From an uncultured Lachnospiraceae bacterium (GTDB taxonomy: Bacteria; Bacillota; Clostridia; Lachnospirales; Lachnospiraceae), in NCBI GenBank assembly GCA_944383265.1, contig CALWOX010000003.1, forward strand, positions 124,001 to 188,000: a stretch of DNA of 64,000 nucleotides, read 5' to 3'. A program made the translations under genes and the position numbers. A model generated the notes under the pieces. That model saw nothing but the letters and a program-made list of their open reading frames with translations. It made no database searches and had not been told where the DNA came from. This document shows, piece after piece, positions 35,611 to 44,568 of the stretch; within the stretch, counting starts at the first letter, position 1, and each line of letters begins with the position of its first letter.

Positions 35611-37401
35611 TTACTTCTCCACTTCCCTTGTAGCCTCAATAAGCCAGTCCTTCTCCTCTTCATCCATGTAAGGAAGGAGATTTTCCCTTACCTTCTTGTG
35701 GTAATCATTCAAAAGCCTTATATCGTTATCTGTCATTACAGAAGTGTCAAGGGCTGTAATGTCTATGGGAGCCATTGTAAGATGTCTGAATCTGAGGAAG
35801 GTCCCGAACTCATTTTCATAGTCCTTCTCGCTGAGTATAAGATTCTCTGTCCTTACGCCGTGGCTGCCCTCAATATACATTCCGGGCTCGTCAGACACAA
35901 GCATTCCCTCATAGAAAGGATATGAGTCAAGCCTCTCGGGAACGATCTTATATCTTATTCCTACTGGTCTCTCATGGACATTAAGGAAATATCCTACTCC
36001 ATGTCCTGTTCCGTGGTTGAAGTTGAGTCCTCTCCTCCAGAATTCCTCTCTTGCGGCATAATCGAGGGCGACTCCGCAGGTACCCTCAGGGAATCTCACG
36101 TCCGCAAGTCTCAGCATACTCATTACACTTAATGTAAAGTGAAGTCTTTCATCTTCGGTGAGTTCTCCGCAGGCCCATGTCCTTGTAACGTCTGTGGTCC
36201 CCTCATAGTACTGTCCGCCGGAATCCACAAGGTAAAGTCCCTTAGGCTCTATCACCGTATCATTTTCATAGCTCGGCGAATAATGGCACATAGCCGCATT
36301 TGCACCGTATGCGGATATAGTAGTGAAGCTCTCATCCGTAAATCCCTCATTCTGAGCTCTGAACTCATGGAGCTTTTCGGCTGTGCTCATCTCTGTCATC
36401 TTGATCTTTCCGACGTTTTTCTTAAACCAGCACATAAATTTTGTGAGAGCCGCACCATCCTTTATGTGTACCTTTATGATATTTTCTCTCTCCACCTTGT
36501 TCTTTACACACTTCATAAGGGTGGTGGGAAGGAGCTTATTTATAATGCGGCATTCCGAGGGGATACATCTCATAAGCTCATAATTGGTCTTATCCTCCTC
36601 AAGAAGGACTTTTCCCTTGAGGCTCTTCACATCCTCATATATCCTCTCAGGATCCTCGGAAAGCTCTACACCGAGTTCTGAAATATAAGCTCTAACCTCG
36701 TCTGTAAGATGCTCTTTTGCGGTATAGAGGACTGTTCTTTCCCCGTCTATGAGAAGATAAGCCAAAAATACAGGATTACACTTTATGTCGTCTCCTCTTA
36801 AATTAAGTGTCCATGCTATATCGTCAAGCATGGTAATGACATGGGCATCGGCGTTTAACTCCCTCATTTTTTCCTTAAGCCTTGCAAGCTTTGACTTTGC
36901 GGACTCGCCTGCGTATTTCTCGTCAAGTATAAATATCTTTTTGTAGTCATGTTCGGGTCTTCCTTCCCAGACCTCGCCTGCCATGTCCTTGTCGGATTTT
37001 ACCTTAACATGCTTTGCTTCAAGCTTTTCGATGAGGGCCTTGGCCTCGGAGTATGCCACAGTCTTTCCGTTAAAGCCGAAGCAGCCGTTTTCAGGCATGG
37101 CGTCCGAGATATAATCGCTTATGTCGGGAGTTCCCTTATCTCCCATCCTCATAAGGTCTATTCCGGAGTCCTTAAGCTGATTCTCGGCCTGAACAAAATA
37201 TCTTCCGTCTGTAAAAAGCCCCGCCTTATCGGCTGTTACCACAAGCTTTCCGGCAGAGCCTGTAAATCCTGAGATATAGGCTATCTCCCTGTAATGGGCT
37301 CCCACATACTCGGACTGATGCTCATCGTCCATCGTTATCATATATACGTCTGTTCCGTATTGCCTCATCTTTTCTCTAAGCTTTATCAATTCGTTTTTCA
37401 T
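35611..37401 (-). CDS. Xaa-Pro aminopeptidase, M24B family (aminopeptidase P type)
   Basis: 596 residues, the long three-domain form. Two creatinase-like N-terminal domains (ISGFTGSAGKLVVT, SGFTGSAG region near 45) precede the pita-bread catalytic domain, where the metal ligands are visible: DSGGQYYEGTTDVTR, NFNHGTGHGVGYFL, VSDEPGMYIEGS and VRTENL. Known: it removes an N-terminal residue before proline, usually in the cytoplasm. AAAGGAG precedes its ATG. Confidence 0.95.
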   Translation of the reverse strand: MKNELIKLREKMRQYGTDVYMITMDDEHQSEYVGAHYREIAYISGFTGSAGKLVVTADKAGLFTDGRYFVQAENQLKDSGIDLMRMGDKGTPDISDYISDAMPENGCFGFNGKTVAYSEAKALIEKLEAKHVKVKSDKDMAGEVWEGRPEHDYKKIFILDEKYAGESAKSKLARLKEKMRELNADAHVITMLDDIAWTLNLRGDDIKCNPVFLAYLLIDGERTVLYTAKEHLTDEVRAYISELGVELSEDPERIYEDVKSLKGKVLLEEDKTNYELMRCIPSECRIINKLLPTTLMKCVKNKVERENIIKVHIKDGAALTKFMCWFKKNVGKIKMTEMSTAEKLHEFRAQNEGFTDESFTTISAYGANAAMCHYSPSYENDTVIEPKGLYLVDSGGQYYEGTTDVTRTWACGELTEDERLHFTLSVMSMLRLADVRFPEGTCGVALDYAAREEFWRRGLNFNHGTGHGVGYFLNVHERPVGIRYKIVPERLDSYPFYEGMLVSDEPGMYIEGSHGVRTENLILSEKDYENEFGTFLRFRHLTMAPIDITALDTSVMTDNDIRLLNDYHKKVRENLLPYMDEEEKDWLIEATREVEK

Positions 37402-37427
37402 AAAGTCGCTCCTTTGATAGTATAATT

Positions 37428-38228
37428 TTATATAAGTCCAAGGTCCCTGCAGGCCTTGTAAATGCCGTCATTTTTTATATCGTCACATACCATATCCGCA
37501 GCCTCCTTGAGCTCCTTCACGGCGTTTCCCACAGCTATACCTGTGCCCGCCGTCTTTATTATCTCAAGGTCATTCATACTGTCGCCAAAGGCATAGGTAT
37601 CTCTTATATCTATTCCATAATGCTCGCAAAGACGCTTCAACCCATCCGCCTTGGAGTATCCTTTTTCCACAAGGTCCGCTCCTCTTCCCGAAGAAAAAGT
37701 CAGAAGCCTCATCATAGGAAATTCTCTCAGAAATGCCGCGTCATCCTCATCATTCCTTCCGGAGTAATAAAGGGCTCTCACAGGGAGCTTGTAAAGACCG
37801 TCAGCCGCCACAAAATTTCTTTTTATAAATTTATTGTAGGATCTGTCCGCCTCGGCCTTAAGCTCGGGATGTGTAAAATAATCCTTCCCGTCAACGGTAG
37901 TCCCGACGCTGAGTCCGTTTTTTTCGGCATAGTCCATTATCCTTTTCACAAGCTCAGGCTCCATGAGATGAAGCATAAAAAGCTCATCGCCTATGGTTAT
38001 CTTTGTGCCATTCTGATGTATTATGGCATCAGGCTTTACTATGTCCTTGAATTCCCTGCTGTAATAATTATCCATGTCGCGTCCGCTGGCTATAATAATA
38101 TAATAATGCGGACGCATTTTTTCTATGGCAAGCAGAGCGGAGGCGCATATCTCATTCTTGTCATTGTCCAAAAGAGTATGGTCAAGGTCAAAGCTGACTA
38201 TTCCCCTTTTTCCGGCCAAATCCCTCAT
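37428..38228 (-). CDS. HAD-superfamily (Cof-type, IIB) phosphatase
   Basis: 266 residues. Motif I FDLDHTLLDND at residues 12-22, motif II IIIASGRD, and motif IV YAFGDSMNDLEIIKTAG with the metal-binding Asp pair. Such proteins hydrolyse sugar phosphates or flavin phosphates; the substrate is not readable. GAGAAGAGG precedes the ATG. Confidence 0.92.
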   Translation of the reverse strand: MRDLAGKRGIVSFDLDHTLLDNDKNEICASALLAIEKMRPHYYIIIASGRDMDNYYSREFKDIVKPDAIIHQNGTKITIGDELFMLHLMEPELVKRIMDYAEKNGLSVGTTVDGKDYFTHPELKAEADRSYNKFIKRNFVAADGLYKLPVRALYYSGRNDEDDAAFLREFPMMRLLTFSSGRGADLVEKGYSKADGLKRLCEHYGIDIRDTYAFGDSMNDLEIIKTAGTGIAVGNAVKELKEAADMVCDDIKNDGIYKACRDLGLI

Positions 38229-38291
38229 ATCCTCTTCTCCTCTGTCCGAATCTGACTGAACCGATTTATATAAATCATCGTAAAATATCAG

Positions 38292-38738
38292 TTACTGCCC
38301 ATCCTTCATATTTTTGAGCTTTTCAAAGCACATCATATCGTCTTGAGTTATCTTAAGATTTGTGATGTACTCCTTTCCCGAGGGCTCCTTCACACTTATC
38401 TCTATAACGCTTCCCTCTGTGATTCCGCTCTCAGAAACAGCTCTCATAAAGGGCATGAGCTTCGGATGATTCGAAAAGAATCTGTCCGAAAGCGCCTTCA
38501 TCTCCATTACTTTTGACATCTGTGAAAAATTAAGCATATTTACCGTCTCTCCTCTTTCTATTTGTCTTCCTATTTCCTTGGGGAGCTCAATATCAGCCCC
38601 TCCGTCAGTATTTCTGAAGAAATATCTCTTATTCCATTTAAATATCGGTATGAAGAAAAAGCTGAAATACATGTAGGTCATGTAGACCTCGGGAGTCAGC
38701 TCCTTCATGCCGTTTCCTACCCCGCCTATAAATATCAT
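38292..38738 (-). CDS. Small protein of unknown function with a hydrophobic stretch
   Basis: About 148 residues. The start ATG at 38738 has AAAGG nine bases upstream; a TTG at 38756 is possible. A stretch YMYFSFFFIPIFKWNKRYFF near residue 20 is the only hydrophobic part and resembles that of small membrane-associated clostridial proteins that usually carry a zinc ribbon; none is present. It ends in a basic-acidic helix. It lies 63 bases upstream of the HAD gene on the same strand. Confidence 0.65.
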   Translation of the reverse strand: MIFIGGVGNGMKELTPEVYMTYMYFSFFFIPIFKWNKRYFFRNTDGGADIELPKEIGRQIERGETVNMLNFSQMSKVMEMKALSDRFFSNHPKLMPFMRAVSESGITEGSVIEISVKEPSGKEYITNLKITQDDMMCFEKLKNMKDGQ

Positions 38739-38756
38739 GCTGATCTGCCTTTGCAA

Positions 38757-38965
38757 TTCCCGGTATAAGACTTATAATTATGTGTATATGATGTTATTGG
38801 CAAAAGCCCCCAACCGGGTATATAATATATTCTTCATTATATATCTGTAATTCTTTTTTGCAAATATATAAAATTCAACCTGCTGAATCTTTACTTCTTT
38901 GCTGCAAGATTTAGCCGAGTGATTCTTTACTCTAATTTTTTATCCTATACGGAGGAACTGCATAT
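38757..38965. other. Intergenic region between the unknown gene and feoA
   Basis: 209 AT-rich bases separating two divergent genes. A direct repeat of GAATCTTTACT and GATTCTTTACT occurs near 38883 and 38919. On the minus strand a TTGCCA box with TAATTA 17 bases on could serve the unknown gene. No clear Fur or DtxR box was found. Confidence 0.4.
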
Positions 38966-39193
38966 ATGAAGCTTAATGAAGGAATTCCGGGACACTCCTA
39001 CAGAGTTGATAAGCTGAGCCTTCCCTTAAGGCTCACACTGAGGCTTGAGGTCCTCGGCATGACAGGAGGCACTACTGTACTTGTAATGAACACAAAAAGT
39101 CACGGAACCATGATAATAAAGATAAGGGGAACAAGATTTGCCCTTGGAAAAGGAATAACGGAAAATATAGATGTTGAGGAGGTGAAGGACTGA
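38966..39193 (+). CDS. feoA: FeoA-type ferrous iron transport protein
   Basis: 75 residues, an SH3-like domain. LRLEVLGMTGGTTVLVMNTK and RGTRFALGKGITENI are the FeoA signatures. Known: it supports the FeoB pore, mechanism unsettled. RBS GGAGGAA precedes the ATG. Its stop overlaps the feoB start (TGATG). Confidence 0.92.
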   Translation: MKLNEGIPGHSYRVDKLSLPLRLTLRLEVLGMTGGTTVLVMNTKSHGTMIIKIRGTRFALGKGITENIDVEEVKD

Positions 39194-41265
39194 TGGCTGC
39201 CGCATCAAAGGAAAAGGCTTCAAAGAAGCTTACAGTCGCTTTTATCGGAAATCCGAACTGCGGAAAGACCACCCTCTTTAACGCTTATACCGGTGCGAAT
39301 CTCAAGGTCGCCAACTGGCCCGGCGTAACTGTCGAGAAGGTCGAGGGCTCCATGAGATTTCAGGACTATGACATAAAGCTTGTGGACCTACCCGGAACCT
39401 ACTCTCTTACCTCATATACTATGGAGGAGAGCGTATCGAGAGACTTTATCTTAAGCTCCGATGTGGACGTGGTCATAGACGTGGTGGATGCCTCCTCTTT
39501 GGAGAGGAACCTGTACCTGAGCCTCCAGCTCATCGAGCTCGGAAAACCTGTCGTAGTGGCATTAAACATGATGGACATCGTTGAAAAGAGAGGTATGGAG
39601 CTTGACCTTCACAGGCTTCCCGAGATGCTGGGAGTACCTGTCATACCTGTATCCGCGAGAAAGCGCAGAGGTCTCGAGGTGCTTATACATGCCGCTGTTC
39701 ATCATAATGAGCAGAAGCATCCCGACCCTCTTATACATGAACACAAAGCAAAGACCGGCAGCAAGCATATCCACGATCACCACTCGGAGTTTGCCATGGT
39801 CTACTCCGATGAGATCGAGGACAAAATAGACCTTATAAAGGAAAGGCTAAAGGAAAAATATCCGGACCTGCAAAACCACAGATGGGCGTCTATCAAGTAC
39901 CTCGAGGGGGACACAGATATAGCAAAAAAATATCCTGTCGATGTCTCGGATATTATAAGCTCAAGCCTTGAGGACAGGATAATAAACGAAAAATTTGACT
40001 TTATTGAAGAGATAGTTGACGAATGTCTTGTAGGAAAGGATGAGAAGGCCGCAGTCACAGATAAGGTCGACAGATACCTCACAGACAAATATCTGGGGAT
40101 ACCGATTTTTTTGGCCATAATGGCCGTGGTATTCTTCCTGACCTTCACTGTAGGTGATTTTCTGAGCGGATATGTGGAGGTATTTATAGGCTTCCTTAAT
40201 GATGAGCTTTCTACTGCCCTTACATCCTTCGGAGCGGGCCCCGCAGTCATATCCCTTGTGTGTGATGGTATAATTTCCGGAGTAGGCGGAATAATTACCT
40301 TCCTTCCCAATATATTTATGCTGTTTCTCGCACTTGCCCTCCTTGAGGACAGCGGCTACATGTCAAGAGTCGCCTATGTAATGGACGGGATAATGGGAAA
40401 GCTCGGTCTCTCGGGAAGAGCCTTCATCCCCATGCTTTTAGGATTCGGATGTACAGTTCCCGCCCTTATGGCCTCGAGAGCCCTTGAGGACAAGAGAGAC
40501 AGGCTCAGGATAATGCTTGTTACTCCCTTTATGTCATGCAGCGCAAGGCTTACCATTTACATACTTTTCTCGGAGCTTTTCTTCGGAGATTATGCAATGA
40601 TAGCGGCCTACAGCATGTATGTCATAGGCATAGCCGTGGCAATAGGCACAGCATGGCTCATACATGTATTCTCAAAATCAAAGGCTGAAAACGCTCTCCT
40701 AATAGAGCTTCCCGAGTACAAGATGCCTGGAGCAAGGACTGTGTTTATCTATGTTTGGGAAAAGGTGAAGGACTTTCTTCAGAAGGCCGGCACCACCATA
40801 TTTGTGGCTTCCGTAATAATGTGGTTCATCCTAAACTTCGGTCCCTCGGGCTACAGTCCTGATATGGGACAGAGCTTCGGAGCCGCCATAGGAAAATATA
40901 TCGTTCCGATATTCGTTCCCATAGGACTTGGCTTCTGGCAGATAATAGTCGCCCTCATAGCGGGAATATCCGCAAAGGAGGTAGTTGTATCAAGCTGTGC
41001 CGTGCTTTTCGGTGTGGCAAACATAAGCTCTCCCGAGGGCATGAGCTCAATGCTCACTCAGCTTCAGGCTATGGGCTTCGGTCCCTTAAACGCCTTCTGC
41101 CTCATGGTATTCAGCCTCCTTTATGTGCCCTGTGCAGCCACAATCATTACTATAAAGAAGGAATCCGAAAGCACCGCCCACACTGTAAAATGCGTGCTGT
41201 TCCAGCTTGCTGTGGCATGGGGAATGACATTCCTGATTTATAATATCGGAAGGATATTATTCTAA
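39193..41265 (+). CDS. feoB: Ferrous iron transporter FeoB
   Basis: 690 residues. G domain first: P-loop GNPNCGKTTLF, switch NWPGVTVEK, DLPGTYSL, and NMMD for guanine; then a short helical region, and about nine membrane segments with the Cys-bearing LLGFGCTVPALMASR. Known: it imports Fe(II), coupled to nucleotide hydrolysis. It is paired with feoA and has a shared bidirectional terminator after it. No FeoC is visible. Confidence 0.96.
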   Translation: MAAASKEKASKKLTVAFIGNPNCGKTTLFNAYTGANLKVANWPGVTVEKVEGSMRFQDYDIKLVDLPGTYSLTSYTMEESVSRDFILSSDVDVVIDVVDASSLERNLYLSLQLIELGKPVVVALNMMDIVEKRGMELDLHRLPEMLGVPVIPVSARKRRGLEVLIHAAVHHNEQKHPDPLIHEHKAKTGSKHIHDHHSEFAMVYSDEIEDKIDLIKERLKEKYPDLQNHRWASIKYLEGDTDIAKKYPVDVSDIISSSLEDRIINEKFDFIEEIVDECLVGKDEKAAVTDKVDRYLTDKYLGIPIFLAIMAVVFFLTFTVGDFLSGYVEVFIGFLNDELSTALTSFGAGPAVISLVCDGIISGVGGIITFLPNIFMLFLALALLEDSGYMSRVAYVMDGIMGKLGLSGRAFIPMLLGFGCTVPALMASRALEDKRDRLRIMLVTPFMSCSARLTIYILFSELFFGDYAMIAAYSMYVIGIAVAIGTAWLIHVFSKSKAENALLIELPEYKMPGARTVFIYVWEKVKDFLQKAGTTIFVASVIMWFILNFGPSGYSPDMGQSFGAAIGKYIVPIFVPIGLGFWQIIVALIAGISAKEVVVSSCAVLFGVANISSPEGMSSMLTQLQAMGFGPLNAFCLMVFSLLYVPCAATIITIKKESESTAHTVKCVLFQLAVAWGMTFLIYNIGRILF

Positions 41266-41313
41266 AATCATACATGTGACTTGTTGTCATCAGATTTAAA
41301 AATGTGTATTTTA

Positions 41314-41335
41314 AAAGGCGGCTTCGGCCGCCTTT
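41314..41335. terminator. Bidirectional terminator between feoB and trpZ
   Basis: Nine-pair stem AAAGGCGGC (41314-41322) and GCCGCCTTT (41327-41335) with a TTCG tetraloop. T-rich sequence follows on the minus strand (TTTTAAAAT), while on the plus strand it is weaker. Confidence 0.9.
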
Positions 41336-41341
41336 CAAATT

Positions 41342-42115
41342 TTAATTTCCGCACTCTATGGATATCTCATTGAACTTAAGCAGTATATCCTCAACATTCA
41401 GATTCTTCTTTTCATCTCCTGAAAGGTCAAGCACGTTCTTTCCCTCATGCATCATTATAAGCCTTGTGCCATATTCCACCGCATATCTCAGATTGTGAGT
41501 TACCATAAGTGCGGTGATATTCTTTTCGCGGATGATCTTATCCGTAAGCTGCATTATAGTGTCTGCGGTCTTAGGGTCAAGGGCCGCCGTATGCTCGTCA
41601 AGGATCAGGAAATCTATGGGCGTCATTGTTGACATCAAAAGCGCCATGGCCTGTCTCTGGCCTCCTGAAAGCGCCCCGACCTTTACCTCAAGCTTATTCT
41701 CAAGTCCCAGTCCCAATCCCAAAAGCAGCTCCTTATAATAATCTGTCCTTCGCTTGTCGGTGCCTCTCCTCAGATTAAATGGTTTACCCTTTGTATCCGC
41801 AATGGCCATATTTTCAAGTATGGTCATATCGGGGCATGTGCCGAGGGCGGGATTCTGGAAAACTCGTCCTATATACTCGGCCCTCTTATACTCGGGGGTC
41901 TTTGTTATATCTTTATCTTCTATATATATTTTTCCGTCGTCCAAAGGAATGCTTCCGCATATGATGTTAAGCATACTGGTCTTTCCTGAGCCGTTTGAAC
42001 CGACTATTGAGACAAATTCTCCCTTTTCAACAGACAGATTGTAATTATCAAAGAGACACATCTCGTTTACAGTGCCCGGATTATAATATTTGCTGATATT
42101 TTCAAGCTTGAGCAT
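41342..42115 (-). CDS. trpZ: ABC transporter ATP-binding protein (tryptophan uptake)
   Basis: 257 residues. Walker A GSNGSGKTS, signature LSGGQRQAMAL, Walker B FLILDEHTAALDP. It overlaps the permease start by 14 bases and lies in the T-box-controlled operon. Known: TrpXYZ systems are found behind tryptophan T-boxes in Firmicutes; the substrate is inferred from the specifier, not from the protein. Confidence 0.88.
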   Translation of the reverse strand: MLKLENISKYYNPGTVNEMCLFDNYNLSVEKGEFVSIVGSNGSGKTSMLNIICGSIPLDDGKIYIEDKDITKTPEYKRAEYIGRVFQNPALGTCPDMTILENMAIADTKGKPFNLRRGTDKRRTDYYKELLLGLGLGLENKLEVKVGALSGGQRQAMALLMSTMTPIDFLILDEHTAALDPKTADTIMQLTDKIIREKNITALMVTHNLRYAVEYGTRLIMMHEGKNVLDLSGDEKKNLNVEDILLKFNEISIECGN

Positions 42116-42995
42116 TCTTCTTATGCCTCTCTTTCTTCATATTGCTTACCACAAGTATAGCAAGGAACAATACTGCTGTTATGAGCTTAAGATCTCCCGG
42201 ATTTAATCCGCAGTTTATGGCTATTGCCACGCAGGCCTTATATATAATGGAGCCGATAATAACTGCGGTCGTAGCCTTGATAAAGCTTACATTTCTGAAG
42301 ATCCTCGTTCCTATGATAACGTTTGCAAGTCCGATAACCACTGTTCCTGTTCCCATGCTGACCTCAAAGAAGCCCTGCTTCTGGCACATTATTCCTCCTG
42401 CAAGAGCCACAAAGCCATTGGCAAGAGCCAGTCCCAATATCTTTACAGTGCCCTTGTCCTTTGCCAGAGAGGTCACAAGCCTGTCATTGCTTCCGGCGGC
42501 CCTCAAAAGATACCCGGATCTGGTATTAAGGTAAAGATCAAGAAGTATCTTGCATATTATTACTATTATGAAGAGGATTATCACTGTGGCAAAGCTCCTC
42601 ATTCCCTCGGGAAAAAGGCTGCTTACAAGGGAGTTGCTGAAAATGGACTCCTTTGAGAATATAGACACGTTGGCTGCTCCCGCTATCCTCAGATTCAAAG
42701 AATATAAGCCAAGGCTTACGATAATTCCCGAGAGCAGGTCTCTTACCTTAAGCTTTACATGTATCACTCCCGTAACCATTCCTGCTATGACTCCGACTAT
42801 GAAGGCAACAGGAAAGGCAAACAGAGGGTTGGCTCCCCCCGCAATGAGAGCGGCTGTCACAGCCGCCCCCAGTGGGTATGTTCCGTCTACCGAGAGATCC
42901 GGAAAGTCCAGGATCGTGTAAGTTATATATACTCCGAGGGACATTATGGCATATATAAGCCCCTCCTCAAATATTCCCAAAATGATAGTATCCAT
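42102..42995 (-). CDS. trpY: ABC transporter permease (tryptophan uptake)
   Basis: 297 residues, about eight membrane segments, of the branched-chain-permease-like type: DFPDLSVDGTYPLGAAVTAAL and LGLALANGFVALAGGIMCQKQG are characteristic. It follows the binding protein gene by 55 bases and overlaps trpZ by 14. Substrate inferred from the UGG T-box. Confidence 0.88.
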   Translation of the reverse strand: MDTIILGIFEEGLIYAIMSLGVYITYTILDFPDLSVDGTYPLGAAVTAALIAGGANPLFAFPVAFIVGVIAGMVTGVIHVKLKVRDLLSGIIVSLGLYSLNLRIAGAANVSIFSKESIFSNSLVSSLFPEGMRSFATVIILFIIVIICKILLDLYLNTRSGYLLRAAGSNDRLVTSLAKDKGTVKILGLALANGFVALAGGIMCQKQGFFEVSMGTGTVVIGLANVIIGTRIFRNVSFIKATTAVIIGSIIYKACVAIAINCGLNPGDLKLITAVLFLAILVVSNMKKERHKKNAQA

Positions 42996-43050
42996 TTTTT
43001 ACCTCTGAATTTTACCTGATATATATTTACCGAATATATGTTTTTCGATT

Positions 43051-44151
43051 TTACTCTTCTATTGTATCGAACATCTCCGCCGCACTGTCTGTAAGCGTAG
43101 AAGGAAGCTCGATTCCAAGGTTCTCGGCAACCTTTATATTTCCGTAGAAGGAAGCTCCCTCTATAAGCTCGAAGTTCATATCTGATGCCTCAGCTTCACC
43201 CTTGAGGACCTTTGCAGCCATAGCTCCTGTCTGCTTTCCGAGAGATACATAGTCAAGTCCCATTGCCGCAAGGCAGCCCTTTTTGACCTGCTCTATCTCA
43301 GAGCCGAACACAGGAATGTTCTTTGCCGAAGCCTTTGAAAGGATTATGGGAAGAGAAGCAACTACAGTATTATCTGTTATCATTGTTACACAGTCCGCTT
43401 CATTTAAGAGAGTGTCAGCTGCAAGAGGGATATCAGCTGAAGTAGAGATTCCGCTCTCAACTATCTCAAAGCCATACTCTTCAGCAAGGCTCTTGTACTC
43501 CTCTACAGATGACTCCGAGTTTACCTCTGAGGTTGTATACATTATTCCAAGCTTCTTCGCATCGGGAAGTATCTCTCTTATCATCTTAAGCTGGTCTTCT
43601 ACAGGAAGCTTGTCCGATGTACCTGTGATATTTCCTACAGGAACTCCGTCAGCCCCTGCAAGCTCCGCCGCAACAGGATCTGTGACTGCTGTGTATATTA
43701 CAGGGATGTCTGTGTTCTTTGTAGCCGCATATGCCGACTGAGCCATGGGAGTTGCTATTGCACAGATAAGGTCAACTCCGCTTCCAACATAGCTCTGATT
43801 GATCTGTGATGCTATGGAACCGTCAGCATTTGCATTGTTGTATGTTACTTCAAGATTTTCGCCCTCTACTATTCCCGCCTCGGCAAGCCCAAGGAGAAAT
43901 CCCTCGCGGCAGTTATCAAGAGATCCATGCTCCGCAAACTGGCCTATACCTATGCTGAACTCTCCGTCATAAAGCTCTGCAGTACTTCCTGCCGCATCCG
44001 CTGTATTTGTTGTCTCAGCAGCCTCTACCGTCTGCGTATCAGCAGCTGCTGTAGTCTCCTCGCCTGATGAACCGCAGGCCGTAAGTCCCATTGCAAGAGC
44101 TGTCATAGCTGTAAATAACGCCGCCTTCTTGATAAGTTCCATTTTCTTCAT
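43051..44151 (-). CDS. trpX: Tryptophan-binding lipoprotein of an ABC transporter
   Basis: 366 residues. Signal peptide with a lipobox (LTACGSSG), then a Thr/Ala-rich linker and a Leu/Ile/Val-type two-lobed binding domain (YDGEFSIGIGQFAEHGSLDN, GVDLICAIATPMAQSAYAATK). First gene of an operon led by a T-box terminator with UGG specifier, which sets the predicted ligand as tryptophan. AGGAGG upstream; ATG at 44151. Confidence 0.9.
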   Translation of the reverse strand: MKKMELIKKAALFTAMTALAMGLTACGSSGEETTAAADTQTVEAAETTNTADAAGSTAELYDGEFSIGIGQFAEHGSLDNCREGFLLGLAEAGIVEGENLEVTYNNANADGSIASQINQSYVGSGVDLICAIATPMAQSAYAATKNTDIPVIYTAVTDPVAAELAGADGVPVGNITGTSDKLPVEDQLKMIREILPDAKKLGIMYTTSEVNSESSVEEYKSLAEEYGFEIVESGISTSADIPLAADTLLNEADCVTMITDNTVVASLPIILSKASAKNIPVFGSEIEQVKKGCLAAMGLDYVSLGKQTGAMAAKVLKGEAEASDMNFELIEGASFYGNIKVAENLGIELPSTLTDSAAEMFDTIEE

Positions 44152-44241
44152 TTGTCATTCCTCCATATGTGTTTTTTCAATCGGCATGACAAACATTTTT
44201 GTGAATACCTGCATCCTGTAAGGGATAGCCCGAATTCAAAT

Positions 44242-44526
44242 AAAAAACCCGGACAGTCTTAATAACTGTCCGGGACGAATATCTTAAATAAAATATCCGC
44301 GGTACCACCCGCCATTGGCATCTCTGCCCTCTTGTCCATATACCATCATATATGCCGCCCTTTAACGATTGCGGATTTCGTCGCTCCATACTATTTTATT
44401 CCGGAGCGCCCTCTAAAGCCCATTCAACTATACCCTCCGTACCGCCATCACACCATCGGCGACTCTCTCTGACTTCAAAATATAGCCTACTTACTCTTTA
44501 TCAACGGTTTGTCATGTTTGATTGTT
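44242..44526 (-). promoter_or_regulatory. Tryptophan T-box riboswitch leader
   Basis: Minus strand. Stem I contains the AG-box region and a distal loop typical of T-boxes near 44440-44470. The specifier loop reads TGAATGGGC, with TGG at 44422-44420, a tryptophan codon. The T-box sequence itself (GGTGGTACCGCGG, preceded by AATGGCG) spans 44316-44297. The terminator is a 10-pair stem, CCCGGACAGT (44274-44265) with ACTGTCCGGG (44257-44248), and a run of T at 44247-44242. Uncharged tRNA-Trp would favour the antiterminator and turn on trpXYZ. Confidence 0.94.
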
Positions 44527-44532
44527 GGTATA

Positions 44533-44561
44533 AAAATATCACCTGCAAGAGCTGTTGTCAA
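44533..44561 (-). promoter_or_regulatory. trpXYZ promoter
   Basis: Minus strand: TTGACA (44561-44556), 17-base spacer, TATTTT (44538-44533). Its -35 starts only eight bases after the surface protein stop codon. Confidence 0.85.
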
Positions 44562-44568
44562 GAGATTT

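Noticed and set aside
34894-35925. A 343-codon plus-strand reading frame across nagA and the aminopeptidase gene
   Set aside because: It is antisense to two genes with clear family motifs, has no RBS, and its translation shows low-complexity Cys/His/Tyr-rich sequence typical of shadow frames.
41342-42115. This ATPase gene as the missing ModC
   Set aside because: It overlaps a permease gene of another family and lies behind a UGG T-box, so it belongs with the tryptophan system.
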